64,000 nucleotides of DNA, from contig CM060731.1 in NCBI GenBank assembly GCA_030704615.1, positions 37,136,001-37,200,000 of the forward strand. Reading direction: 5' to 3'. The notes beneath the pieces were generated by a model. The model had not been told where the DNA came from. It worked only from the letters and a program-made list of their open reading frames with translations, and ran no database searches. This DNA is from Takakia lepidozioides (taxonomy: Eukaryota > Streptophyta > Takakiopsida > Takakiales > Takakiaceae). Shown here piece by piece: positions 9,735 through 21,850 of the stretch. Position 1 is the stretch's first letter, and every line of letters begins with the position of its first letter. A program made the position numbers and the translations under genes.

Positions 9735-12700
9735 CTAATCCTTCTGCAGATTTCTAGTCACTGTCGCCGTCATGAGTTCCAAGTCACCATCGTAAGTGTA
9801 TAACTGAGGGCCAAACAAGGTCTGTGGCAAAGCTACAACCTTTTCCCTGTAGTACAACTTTCTGGGGGTGGAGAATTTCTTTAATACCTGCACCCAGGTT
9901 TAGTTGTGTTAGAAATTATAACATCATCAGTTTCTGGTGTGCCTTGGGAGGCTAAAGGGTAGAGGGAGACCAGGGAACAAGGGTAGGTTTGGAGAGGAGC
10001 TTCGTCATTCAGTCAGCTGCTATCTAAGACATGCCCCTTCTTGTTTACAAATTAAGAGACAACCAAGCATGTACTTCACAAAGACAAAGAGAAGTACTTA
10101 CTTCAACAGTGGCCTCTACAAGTGCTCCTCTCTCCCATCGGACGCTTACAGTAAGTGCCCCCCTTCCCCGTAATCCTGTCACAGAGCCGTACGGCCATTT
10201 GTTGGTAGGCAAGGCTGGAAGCAAATACAAATTGCTTTCATCACTTTGAACCAACATTTCTGCTATTGCTGCGGCAAACCTGCAATCACACCAAAGCCAA
10301 TATATTAGCATCTCCATTTGTCGGTCAGAAGCTCTATTACAAACCACAGAGAATCAAATTCATAGTGACAAAAGAACCCTTTCATGCCAGTCTAAGGTTC
10401 ATGCCAAAAACTGATGGGGCCTGTCTATCCATTTCTCACCAATGGGCCTTCACGTTTATTACCCCTCCATCAACATCTGAGGGAACAATTAACAGATGCA
10501 CTCCACATGAATTGGAAAGAGCCAAATGTTTGATATCCTCACCTACCCAAAATTTCCATCAATTTGGAATGGGGGATGCGCATTGAAAAGATTTGCATAG
10601 ACGCCCCCACCATCAAAGCCTTCCCCAGTCTCAGTAGCGGCAATGAGAGTGAACATGCGCTTTACCATGGAATAGGCATGCCCACTATCCCAAAGACGTG
10701 CCCAAAGTGCTGTCGTCCAGGCCATTGACCACCCAGGCCCCATTTCCCCTGAGTGACCAGCAATGATATAGAGTTAAAAAGGCAATAGGAGAGGTGCCAT
10801 GCTGCAGATAGGAAAATAATTGACATTCTTTGTGCAGGTGGTAGATCTGAACATTCTTCCTCATTCAGGTTGCACTTGGGTGCTTCTATACCCTATGCCT
10901 GGTCAGCATTTCTTGGCTTAGAAAGGTTTTCATGGATGTGTTGGTTATGAACTTTGTTCTGGAACATTTCCCCTTGACCTCCCAAAAGAATTAAAGTTCA
11001 ACTCGGTATCCAGACTTGACTAACTTGAACTTGAACAAGTTAGATCTTAAGGAAAAGAGAGGTTTTGGTTCGTTTAGACAAGTTTTAAAAAAATTGCTGC
11101 TAATCTTTGAAGAATACACGATCCCCCATTATAAAGCCTGCATATACATCACCTTCAAAGACCTGCAGATATTTCCTCATCCCTGTGGAGAGAATCCCAA
11201 TGCCAGAGGCACAACAGCAGGATAAATCTGTTTATGCTGTCTCCAGGGATATAAGCAGTAAAGGGCTGAAAAAGATACCTCTCTTCAACATGCTTTTGAC
11301 AGCGGCCTGGCAGAGCTCAGGGGTAGTATAAACTGTGAGGGAGTGGCCCGGGTAGAGACCAAACAGATGTGACATGTGTCGATGCTGCTCCTCTGGGTCT
11401 CTGAATTCCTTGACCTATTACATTAAAGATCTGAAGGTTGATCCAATGCTGGGGGCATTTGCCAATGAAAACATCCACTGAAAATACAGCAGAATAGCGA
11501 AATTGGGACTATACTCAACTAGGACAAGGTGCAACAATGGATAAGGGGGGAAATGATTTACCTTACACCAATTCTCGAAGATGGACTCAGAGCAAGGTAT
11601 TCAATAAAGAGGTGGTGCTGTAAGCTATGAATTATATCTCTGGCCCAGCAATAGGTTTCCAAAAGCAAGGAGAAGGGGTTCCATATACTCACCCATTCCA
11701 TTAAGAGGCCATCACTCCCAATCTTTGGAGGGAGCAAGTGATCGAGTGCCTTCGTTATTTTTGGCAGAAACTCCTCTTCAACCTCTCCTAGGACCTACGC
11801 ACACATGCAACCTCTCCTTGAGCAGCTCTTCATCCATTGCCTGAGCTGTGTTCTCTACGTGATCCAACCTATAATACCCAAACCTACGGTTTACAAGTCT
11901 CCAATGTGTAGAAGAGTTTCGAAATGAATCCTCACTATCTCCAACCGAAAGTAACAAAGGGATCTACAGGACTAAAAAATAGACTTTTCCTTCTAACGAA
12001 GTTCAGATCTGATACCACCATGTAAAACATGCCATGTCTGTGGCAACAAATTTCCAGTGCACATTTTATTTGATCTACAATGATATACATGCCAATACCT
12101 GTCACTGACCTTGGAAGCTAAAATAATGGCAGAGAAGAGACTGTGGATTATGGCCATGTCCATGGTGGTTCCATAGCTCACGCTCGCTGTCTCGCCTTCT
12201 GGAGCTATGAAGTGGTGTTCAGGTGAGGTTGAGGGATTTGTCACCAGGTATCCATTACCATCATCCACTAACCAGTCAACCAAAAACGCCATGCACCCTT
12301 TCAGCAATGGGACAGTTTTGTCCCTTAAAAAAATCTGCCAAACAGTTGCCAGCTAGTTAAAACTTAGTTTTAAGATGCATATCTTTGTGGGATGCAAGTT
12401 TACTTGCTGTTCATTTCAGAGTGGTCTTGATTCAACGTCAGAAATCAGGAAAGATCTGATTTCTATCTCAGAACAGGAACCTAAGCCCAGACATTTCAGG
12501 GAGTTCCTCCATATTGTATCCGCTGCTTTAATAGTAATGCAGAGAGCCAAATTGACAAATCATAAGTAATTTTAGATATTCTGTAGTCATCCAAATGATA
12601 GAACAAATGATACGAGTGTTTTCACCATTTGGTTTTGTCAATTTAAGTGCATCGAGATGATGTTCCACCCCAATAACCCACAACAGGTTAGCTAAAGCTT

Positions 12701-15700
12701 CATCCTGATGAGAAACTGTGTTTCCTTGCTTGAAGGTGAAACTTGCAGCAGCTGCAACTTACCCTCTCTGTATAGGAATTGTGGTCTAGCCTCACTGCCC
12801 AAACTCTGCAAGTATATATGCATTACCTCATCCAAAGAGAACGTGTAGTGCTCCCACAAATGCAGGGAGAGCCAAGCTCCGCCCATTGGCCACAGTGCCC
12901 AGACAGGGTCACCACTAACAGGTGCTGTCTGCGCCCAGATGTCAGCATTATGGTGGCAAACCCAACCCCCCAGACCATATTGTACCTGCCATTCAGATAA
13001 ATATGTGCACAGAGATCAGGACCAGGTAAAACCTGTACAAAAGTAAACCACCAACAAATGAAAGAAGCCCCTGTCCCACTTTCAGGACATCTCTGCAAAG
13101 ATTAAGAATCAGCCAAAGCAGAAAGTACATATATCTATTCGTACCAACATGGTACTTCTCAGCTAAACTCTTACAAACTTGCTGCTGTTCAGAGCATCTT
13201 GGGGTAAACCACTGGAACTTGCTTGTAAACAGTCTCAGCACCATCAGAGAAAGTCCAAGATACTATGGCTTATACGGGGAACCTCTACTTCCTGAGAAAC
13301 TTCCCAAACCTTCAAAACTCACTAATATGGAGGTTGAAAGAATAAGGTAATCCTTCTAACAATAGCTTGCAACCGTCTTGCTTGAATGCCAGGAGTTTAA
13401 AAGGGTGGTAGATAGATTCATGAAGAAAACTGCAGTGAAGATTCTTTAAGATGACAAAGGAGCAAAGCATTTAACCAATGCTAACCAATTTGAAGAAGCT
13501 TAAGTCCAGACATACTCTCGCTGTCGTAGTGCCGGCAACAGCCAGAGCTGCAAGGAAGTCAAAGAGAGGTTGATGGCATTCAGGAAGGTTGCATGTCTCA
13601 GCAGGCCAGTAGTTCATTTCCAGATTTATGTTAAGTGTGGGGCAGCACCTGCATTCCCTTCCCTGATCAGAGTTCAAAACTTAGGTGTTTTGTTCCTTTG
13701 CCTCTGCTTCCCTTGACACCCTTCCCTCTGAAGCATCCATGAACATCACATGTCCAATGCTAGCTCTACAAAGTTTCAGCCACGAAGGCAACAGAAGAGA
13801 AATGCAAATTTATAGAATAGAAGACAAAAAACAAAGTTTCTTACGTCCACAGATGCCCTCTCTGCCTATGGATAAGGTGGAATACCAGGAGGAAACAAAA
13901 GAAATGGTACTCATTGAGTGCACTGTAAATACTGGCTGTTACTTAACTGCGGAATAACCTTGCATGGATACTAAATTCCCATGAGCCAGTTGAGAGAGAA
14001 AGAAAGAAATTTACTAGATATCTGCCAGGAACACAAGAACAACAGCACAGTAACAAGGAGCCCCGAGGGCTCGTAGGAGAAAGTAAAACAACAAGAAGCC
14101 ACTTTAGAAAACACCAGATGACATGGGGAGGCGAGGTGCCTCACGCATGTAGGCTGCCAAGCACTTTGGCTCCTTAAAGCTGAAAGCTTCTGCCAAAGAC
14201 CGGGAATCCCAAAAGAGACGATCGTATCCTCCTTGGATCTCATAGTATGCAGGACAGGAGAAGAAGAGATGGTACTGTGTCTCTACTTCCTGGGTGGTAC
14301 AGACAGGACAGAGTCTTGCCACATGTCAAGAGCGAAGAGATTGACCTCCAAGCTGGATGTAGCTTATTGCTCCACAGCCCTTGCAAATTTGACACAAAAG
14401 TTCCTGGTCGGGACGATGCAATGAGCAAGTAGCGCCCAAACTGATACAGCAAGACCACCATTGCTGGATCTTCATTTTCCTTAAACCTCAGCACCCTCTC
14501 CTTTGTTGATAGTCTCTTCTCTACCTTCTTGAACAGTTGAGGGGATTCTGCAGCCTCAGATATACACACTCTGCCCATGTCTTTGTCCAAAGGGGTTGAT
14601 TTATCAGAGGGTTTCACATCCTGGGCAACAGTGAGAGAGCAAGCGATTTCTCCCCTAGAGTCAGAAATTTTGATTGTATCCTGAGTAATATTTCTGTTGA
14701 CTTCTCCCTTTCCAAGGTCCTGCCACTCCCCAAGGCTCGACTCGACTTGTGGTGCTGCTCTCTTCTCTTTATAACTTTCTTCCACTCTCTCTTGCCACCA
14801 AGATGAAAAGACACCCGCTGGAAAAGAGGCTGGTAATCAGCCAAGTGGGCACCAAGAAGCTCCTCAAATGAAAGACCCCCGAGAGCTTTAAGGGTATCCA
14901 AGGCTATTGATGTCGGATCCCTCGCTGAATCATTGGGATCTTTGAACGGGCCGTCAAAAGAAGAGCATGCTGCTATATACAACACAGCCCAGTCTGCTCC
15001 TTCCACTCTCAGCATCTGCTTATTCAGTACTTCTATAGTTCCTGACCCAGCACTGACCTGCACTTTCAAGACTGCTGCAAATGACATTCCCGCCCTCTGC
15101 CCTGTGTCATTTTGGTTCATGGTAGATCCACCATCACCAGGACAATGGCCCTTCAAACTGATGTACTTTGAGCCAGTAATCTCTGTTTTCTGGAGCAATT
15201 GGCTGTCCAGTTTCACTGAGAAAGAGACTGCGCCTGCCTTGCTGGCACCAACCCGCATGGCAATGACGTGGTGAGGGTAAGAACAAAAAACCTCCCGAAG
15301 GTAGGCCGTGTTGTCTACTGTGTAATTCACAGACACCAGGGCGGTGTCCAGATCAAGCTGTCGATGGTAGCTCTGGGTATCATAGGCCCGATGTGCCTTC
15401 CCAAAGTCAAGCTTCATATCCCCCAATGGTTGGTACACCTACGCTCCAGAGGATTACAGTTTAGCCTGGAGATTTTAGGGTTCATCTGGGGTCCTTACCC
15501 AAGAGCGGGTATAATTCACCAGGGGGCAGATGTTTTTGGCCCTCATAGGGCTGACACTGTGCACGAACTTTGTGAAAATAGACAATCAATATGCTCCCTT
15601 GTGAATTGTCACCAGTTACTGTCAAGACTAGAGACTAGAGCACGATGATGCAAAAAAACCATTCTCCTTCTTGTCATTGGAACAGATTTTTTCTCTTTTT

Positions 15701-16550
15701 TCTCTTTTTTCTCTTTTCCAAGGTCCCTCCCCTGTAATTTCATACGATTACTGTACAGACGAAATCTGTACATAACATAGAAGTAGTTCCGCACCTGTTG
15801 TTCACAAGTTGACGACTGATATCTGCTTCAGTTTAGGTCCATTGAAAGAACCCACCTGTGTGTCAGGCCCCAGCATCTGCTCAGCCAGTGAGGAAGCTTT
15901 GGCAAATTGACCTGCCCACACAAGCTCCCTGACTTGAGGGAGTAGCGCCATGGCCAGCCGATTGTTCCAATCTTTAGGTGCTCCAGACCATAATGTTTCT
16001 TCTACAAATGCAACAAAAGGTTTCTTTCAGTAGCTAGACAAATCATGGTAAAAAACGCAATATACGAAACGACCCAATTTGCCCCCAACAGAAAGGTTCC
16101 AACTGAATTCGATTATTGGGTATGTCGGGTTGTGCTTGTTCTTGCTGTGTGAGGAAGAGAGAAGAGAGGGAGAGAAGGGCCCCATCGCTTTTCGATTTCT
16201 TGATAGAAAACTATCTTTTGGTGCACATTCTTGAAGTTTGTCAATAAGCCAAAATTTGCACGAATACTTCAGTCCAACATGAAACTGAACATTTCAGTAC
16301 AAAATGGAAAAGGAAATGTGAGATTACGACAATGTGTCCAAACCTAACACGTTAACCTTCAAAGAAATGGCCAAAATTTGACGGTTTGGATCCCACCGTT
16401 AAGTTGCACAAGCTCGGACTCCACACCACCAAAGACCATAGCTCCAAGACGCCCGCTTCCCAGGGGCAGAGCTTCAAGCCAAAGCTCAGCAGGCTAAAAA
16501 AACTCCACCTTCATCTGATCTTTCACATGTGATCTCCCAGGGCTGTCCAT
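9735..16550 (-). CDS. Alpha-L-fucosidase 2, glycoside hydrolase family 95 (11 exons; one stop, one frameshift)
   Basis: GH95 enzymes remove alpha-1,2-linked fucose, in plants mainly from xyloglucan and arabinogalactan glycans in the apoplast. Exons with matching GT/AG sites and phases are 16550-16397, 16001-15856, 15438-14346, 13648-13516, 12985-12827, 12334-12110, 11794-11693, 11414-11279, 10748-10547, 10279-10102 and 9887-9735 (stop TAG). Diagnostic motifs run in family order: PLGSGRLGAMVFGG, ETLWSG, YQPLGDMKLDF, QFGRYLLIASSRPGT, NINLEMNYWPAE, WPMGGAWLSLHLWEHY, NPSTSPEHHF, HRHMSHLFGLYPGHS, HPPFQIDGNFG. The residues corresponding to the family's catalytic Asn pair (NIN), Glu (SPE) and Asp (QID) are present. 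Two defects: an in-frame TAG at 16496-16494 in exon 1, and a frameshift near 14785 at an AG-repeat in exon 3. No signal peptide is clear at the chosen ATG. The defects make this either a young pseudogene or a gene with base-call errors. Confidence 0.9.
14104..14322 (-). mobile_element. LINE-type reverse transcriptase C-terminal fragment in fucosidase intron 3
   Basis: A 72-codon minus-strand ORF carries CPVC..........YHLFFSCPAYY, the zinc-finger-like signature (C-x2-C...H...C) at the C-terminal end of many non-LTR reverse transcriptases. It lies inside the intron between exons ending at 14346 and starting at 13648, in the same orientation as the gene. Only the tail is present, as expected for 5'-truncated LINE insertions. 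A related tail lies at 48928-49640. Confidence 0.55.
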
Positions 16551-16559
16551 GATGCCGCC

Positions 16560-17242
16560 CTAACTCCTCTCTTTTCCCTTCGCCTATCAAACCAGGTCTG
16601 GGAATTGACAAGCTAACAGTACTAATTCTGTCCACTTCTGCACCATTTTCTACCCTGCAAGATCCTTGATTCTAATGCAAACTACCCAACTCACATCTCC
16701 ACATCTCTTGTCTCAACGCTCCATCAATCTGTCTTTTTGCAGAAAGGATTCTGCAAATGCGTAGTCTATACTTCAATTTCCTCTTACTCCCACCAAGGTA
16801 AGAAACAGTAGTTATTGAATCGTCGTTTGTTACCCGTGAAAGATGTCGGTGAATCACTAACGGGGAAAAGCTTGAAAAAATCTGTTAACAACCTCCGCGG
16901 TTACCCCAGTTTATTGAGGTTTCCAAATGAGAAAGATGATGTCAGAACTGATGATTGGAATACTATAAATGCCATTGAATGCATGAGAACTGCCATGCAG
17001 CAAAATATGTACGCGTGCAGCAGCCCTTCTCTGCAATTACTTCTGTCACCTTTACTTCCACAATTGGCGGACTTGAGAAGAAAGAATGTCGCATGCTCTT
17101 ATTACGGGTTGTTGGGTGTAGGATAGAGATGCCCTTCCAAGTCATTTATGTAATAGAATGGTCTGTACTCGAGATGAGTTGTTGGTCAAAAGAAGGTGTA
17201 GGAGCTTGTGCTACAGTGTTAACCTGTGATGATTCGTGAGCT
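16560..17242. other. Upstream region of the fucosidase gene; no gene recognised
   Basis: A 103-codon plus-strand ORF (16815-17126) has no recognisable family features. The region presumably holds the 5' flank of the fucosidase. I see no convincing TATA box in a defined position. Confidence 0.4.
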
Positions 17243-17590
17243 GCGTTGTACTGTGCACTTCAATTCAGACAGCTTATGCAGGAAGCAAAATTACCTGAGT
17301 AGCATGTCTCAAGCATCCTGCACAAAGCATCGAAGTGACGGAGGTTCTCTCTCATCAGGACTCCAAGCAACACAAAGAAAACATACGTTTTGGAGGAAGT
17401 AAAATGGAGTGGGATTCATGATCTCTCGAACCGTGCAGAGAATAGTTATCCAAAGTGACAACCGCATAAACTGACAAATCTGATGGTGTTGCTGGTAGAG
17501 AGATATACATGTCGGAGAGCCAGGGCTCTGAGTACGTCTTATTGCCTGATAAACCCTTATTGGCAACTATCACTTTAGCTGACGCCAGCG
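17243..17590 (-). pseudogene. Exon-like sequence of an unidentified protein
   Basis: After an acceptor-like TTTAG (about 17605-17601) the minus strand encodes ILRTLASAKVIVANKGLSGN, then SDMYISLPATPSDLSVYAVV and HESHSILLPPK. A one-base frame change near 17395 leads to FFVLLGVLMRENLRHFDALC and CRMLETCYS, followed by a GTAATT donor at about 17242. The composition is that of a real conserved protein, not chance ORF, but I cannot name the family. No other exons were located on either side, so it may be a fragment. The frame change could also be a tiny intron or sequence error. Confidence 0.45.
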
Positions 17591-17599
17591 TCCTCAGGA

Positions 17600-18095
17600 T
17601 CTAAAGACTGCAGTGAAACGATTCCATCTTTTCCTCAACAGCCAGAGTGTCGTGCATGTTCACACACTTTATGGAACCAACAAGAATCTACCAGTAGATG
17701 AACCTGTCAACTTACATAGGGGAAAAAAACAGATCCCTTCCTCCGAGTATAGCGAGCTAGTGGTGAGCTACAAGGACAGCCAGCTGATGGATGCAAATTT
17801 GCAGCCAACTGACGTACAAGCGTCCAACCTCGAAATAGGTGCGTGCACAGAACCATGAATAGAGAGAACTACTACTTGGACAACATTCAGCAAACTATAG
17901 GAGTACTCGTAACTAAATTGCCCTACTAGTCCCGGCCTCTAAACAGCTTTTAATTGTTGCACGGCCCGGGCTAGAATCAGCATTCTTGCGATCCCAGTTC
18001 ATATGGATACATTCTGAAACATTGGTCAATCTCCATACAAGATCCACACTAAAGAACAATATGGGACATGATCTTACGGAGTCGCCAGGTTTGAA
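17600..18095. other. Gap between unidentified exon and KCS 3' end
   Basis: An 81-codon plus-strand ORF at 17613-17858 shows no family signature. I see no terminator-like or repeat structure beyond the 3' flank of the KCS gene. Confidence 0.4.
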
Positions 18096-19852
18096 TTACA
18101 TTTTCAGGTTCGTGGCATACACTGGCATGGGGTATTTGTCAATGAAATCAGACCAGGGATTTGAGGAAGGACCCTTCTGGGATCTGCTCAGGGACTTCCA
18201 GATTGCACTGTTGCACTTTAGACCTGAACCGAGTGCAATTTGCCACACCCGATCCCCTCTTCGCACACGTCCTTTAGCTTCCATGTATGCCAACACATAC
18301 CACAGTGCACTGCTGGACGTGTTCCCAAATCTGTGAAGGGTCATGCGTGAAGGCTCCATGTGCCACTTTGTCAGCTGCAGGTTTTCCTCTATGCCGTCCA
18401 GAACCGCCTTACCGCCGGGGTGAATACAAAAGTGATTAAAAGCCTTCTTGAAGTCGGGAGTGTATGACTTGTATTTCAAGTTGAGAAATTTCCGAGCCAC
18501 GAAATTGGCAGCAAATTTGACCTGTTCGGAAATGGGTAGAATGAGAGGGGCGAGTTTGGTGATGTTTATCTTGAGAGCAACGGCTGCAGCAGGCATAAGA
18601 TCCTTGGAGAGAGAAACGCCAACGATACCATCCTCGTCTTCCTCTTGATTGACACACTTAAAGCTCTTATCATCGGCACCTCTGTGAGTGCGCACGACAT
18701 GAAGCAGCTCGTACTTGGCTCTTTTTCGATCTCCTGGACAAGTTCAACAAGACCACACAAAGAAATGTCAGTTACGAGAGCGCACTTGGGTAGCAGCCCG
18801 CAAGTTGTGCGGCACAAGACAGCGCAGAGGACATGAGAATAAAACCATATGTAGCTAATGGATACTTTAAAATGTCCATGCACACAGTGATCAACCTGGA
18901 AATTCCTGTGAAGAAACTAACCCCTTTTGTTGGACAAGAGGACTGCGGAGCCGCCCCATCGGAAAATGCAGTTGGAAACCATCATTGAACGGTTGTTTCC
19001 TGTGTATCCTTGTAGGCCACTGATAACTTCCAGGCTCACTGCAACAGCATACGTATTCTTACGCACTTTCAGGAGATCCCGGCATAGGTTAATGGCAATG
19101 ACACCGGCACTGCAACCCATTCCTCCAAGACTGTAAGCCTCGATGTCTTCTCTCAGCTTGTACCTGTTTACTATAATGGCAGACAGAGAAGGCGTCGGAC
19201 AGAAGACGCTACAATTCACTACTAGTATGCCTATATCTTCAGGCCTCACCATCCCCGTGGAAAAAAGCCCGTCGAGGACACCAAACATCACTGTTTCAGC
19301 CTCCAAGCGAGCCGCCGTGAAGCTACGATCAGGTGGCACGCTCGTCGTTGAAGGTGCTACATAAGTCTCGTCGCCTATCCCCGAGCTGGCCAGAATTTTA
19401 TCCTGGAATGTCATACTTTTCTCTACGAAGAACCCCGACTTCCTCACCAGATACGCATACTTCTCCTTCGTTATCTTTTGAGAGTCGTCGGCTTTGAAGC
19501 AGCAGAAGTCCAGAAGGTAGGTGGGCCGGCGCTGGAACCAGTAGTACTGTAGAACAACACAAACCAGAAGGGCAAGCAAGCCAACTATAACATTCGCTAA
19601 ATCGAAATGGGGCAACGCTTCTTCCCATTGCGGCACAGATACCTTGAGGGGGAATTTCCTCCAAAGAAAAGAACCTGTCTGGGCGCCAGCTACCACCAGC
19701 AGGGGCAGCAAAGCTCGAGACCTCACCTCCTTAGAGCTTAGAGATCTGAAGCTAACCAACTTAGAAAGGGAACGTTGCAAAACGGCACCATCTTTCCCAG
19801 TCTGCACCGCCATCTTCTCACTAGACAGGCTACTCTCCAACTTCACTCCCAT
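18096..19852 (-). CDS. 3-ketoacyl-CoA synthase (fatty acid elongase condensing enzyme)
   Basis: KCS enzymes sit in the ER membrane and condense malonyl-CoA with long-chain acyl-CoA, the first and chain-length-determining step of very-long-chain fatty acid elongation (cuticle waxes, sphingolipids, suberin). Exon 1 is 19852-18922 (donor GTTAGT) and exon 2 is 18733-18096 (acceptor CAG); joining them keeps frame. Two hydrophobic stretches near the N-terminus ([10 protein letters not shown] and [19 protein letters not shown]) fit the usual pair of membrane helices. The nucleophile is Cys in [14 protein letters not shown] (about residue 247). The family histidines appear in [17 protein letters not shown] (two, spaced by four) and LHRFGN, which also holds the conserved Asn. 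Length is about 520 residues, normal for the family. I chose the ATG at 19852; an in-frame ATG 20 codons upstream (19912) and one 13 codons downstream are alternatives. The copy looks intact. Which KCS clade it belongs to cannot be told here. Confidence 0.93.
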
Positions 19853-19912
19853 CGTGACTTGACAAGGCAACAAACCAAGACTGAGTGAGGAGGGACGAGG
19901 AGCTGCCCTCAA

Positions 19913-20907
19913 GCAGCTGGACTCGCTCGCAGCTCAGCGAATGCTCCCAAGCGACTGCTCATCTGCTCTTATTGCGGTCTCCCGCCGAGTGCATTATCAG
20001 CTCTTCAAAGCCATCTCGCCCACTCAGCAGTACTGCGAGCTTCAAATCTAGACAACCAGCTTCCCCAATAAAATCAATGTCTTGGGTACTCCTCCCGCAA
20101 GTCATTCCATTCGGCACTAATCACATCTCCCTGCGCCGCTGCCGTGTAATACCACAATCAACGCTAACCACATGCATTACCGACGACCGTTCCCTCTCAC
20201 ACTCCTCCCTGTAACGGTTCACCGGACCCGTCACTCCGGCCTTCCTTCTCCTTTCCGGTCCTGCCCCCCCCGAAATGTATCTGATCCTGAAGCTCAATTG
20301 CTTGTATTCCCATATCATTTTTTATTTATTTTTTTACTTTAATTGTTTTTGTTTCAGCCCCGGCAACTGGGCCTTGAAGGATTGTGGCTGCATGAAATGA
20401 TATTAATTTTCTTAGGGCCATTAGAATGCATTAAAAAATGTGCAAGGAAACATAACCTTGCGAAGGAGCCATGAAGGCTAACAAAGGAGGCATCTGCCCC
20501 ATAACCACCCCCTATCAAATAACATTAAGCTGGCTTCGGCCTGTTTTAAAATATAACATAATAAAAATAAAAAATTATCGCAAATTATGATATGGGAATA
20601 CAATTGCTGCAGTGTTTCCTTGGAAGAAAAATAACAAAATAATAAAAACACAAAGCAATTGAACCAAGGACCAGATATGTTTCAGGGGGGCAGCAGGGCG
20701 GGCACCGCCGGGAAGGAGATTCAAGGCCGGAGTGGCTGTTCTGTCGGTTACCGGCGACTAAATGCTAATTATATGATTATCAGCGGTAATTAGGTTGATA
20801 TTGATTAGTGGCGCAATCAACGCGGTGCGACTGGATGCCACTGTTTCTGTCCCCCTCCGCCACCTTTCCTGCCCTCCATAGAAGCGTCAATTTATGGTGC
20901 CCCAAGG
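19913..20907. other. KCS 5' flank and intergenic sequence
   Basis: No further gene. It contains CT-rich stretches near the KCS start and AT-rich sequence from about 20310 onward. Confidence 0.45.
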
Positions 20908-21004
20908 GTAGGAAGGTTGGACACCTTTGCGACACCGATTGGAGGATTGAACCCACACCCAGTTGCGAGGTGGTATGTGCCCATTACCGCTGGGCCACAA
21001 CAGG
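20908..21004 (-). mobile_element. tRNA-headed SINE, family S1, copy 1
   Basis: The minus strand has an A-box-like TGGCCCAGCGGTAATGGG followed 30-odd bases later by a B-box-like GGGTTCAATCC, the internal Pol III promoter layout of tRNA-derived SINEs. A second copy with the same intervening sequence is at 51098-51190. The cloverleaf is not intact, so this is not a functional tRNA gene. Confidence 0.65.
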
Positions 21005-21284
21005 TGGGCAGCAAAAATTTTAACGTGTTATTTTGCTACAGGATCACTCCCTTGAATTTCTTGATGACTTGGAACTGGGTGGAGTATATTATGTGAGGAA
21101 ATCTTCCACTGTTATGCACGTAATGGATGACATATGTCCTGCCCAGGATTTTTCATTCAGGTCTCCAGTCTTGCTGCATTCATGCAATGGACAGGCTCGG
21201 GCCGACTGGACAGGCTCGGGCCATGGCTGCCTGTGCTCAGGGAGCCTGGACTAACCAGGGTTTGTGAGGGGGCAGCCCGAACTC

Positions 21285-21550
21285 CAGTGTTTTCATTTCT
21301 GGCGAAATTTCGCACTTTTTCGACCTGAAAAAATAAAATGGAATATTCTCTCTAAATTCCCTGGTTTTTCATGGATGAAATCGCTAAATAGAAAATAATA
21401 AATAGAAATTCTGGACAATTTCGCCAAAAATGGATGATATCAATGGATGAAAGTACATAAGGGGATGATTCTATCCAAATTCCAGCGGACTAACAGAAAA
21501 TATGGCTATTTCCTGCAAAACTCAGTGCTATTTTCCAAATTTGGAAAAAA
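21285..21550 (+). repeat. Dispersed repeat family D2, copy 1
   Basis: Matches 29525-29800 in the same orientation. Shared blocks are TTTTTCATGGATGAAATCGC, TGGATGAAAGTACATA and GGATGATTCTATCCAAATT, with a common end in A-rich sequence. Its start (CCAGTGTTTT..TTCTGGCGAAA) also resembles the start of the D1 copy at 27560, so D1 and D2 may share a 5' module. Confidence 0.7.
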
Positions 21551-21649
21551 AAGGGGCCTGATTTGTGAGCCGTCGCTCTCCCAGGTGTTTCCCTTTAAAA
21601 ACAAATTTTTAAAACAAACACTGGCCCAAAGTTGGCATATTTGGAGTCA

Positions 21650-21850
21650 ACGTTTTCTTTTTCTTTTTTCTTTTTCCAAGGAAATATTAGCACCGGCCCC
21701 AACAACCAGTGGGGCGAGGGGGAAAATTAACCCCCTTTCTGAGCCATGGAGGCATTACTTACAGGGGGCAGAGAGACAGATGACAGGGGATTGAACCCCG
21801 GACCCACAGGGAAATACACAAGTGGCTTACCACCAGGCCACAGCCCTTGT
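21650..21850 (-). mobile_element. Complete-looking tRNA-headed SINE
   Basis: Minus strand: A-box-like TGGCCTGGTGGTAAGCCAC, B-box-like GGGGTTCAATCCCC, a roughly 130-bp body, then an A-rich tail (GGAAAAAGAAAAAAG..) at the low-coordinate end. Head, body and tail in this order are the structure of a Pol III-transcribed SINE mobilised by a LINE. Target duplications were not identified with confidence. Confidence 0.7.

Noticed and set aside
12764-12806. Extra small exon of the fucosidase (QFLYRE)
   Set aside because: Adding it breaks the phase; joining 12827 directly to 12334 gives the expected IFLRDKTVPLLKGC in frame.
17986-18336. 116-codon plus-strand ORF
   Set aside because: Antisense shadow of KCS exon 2.
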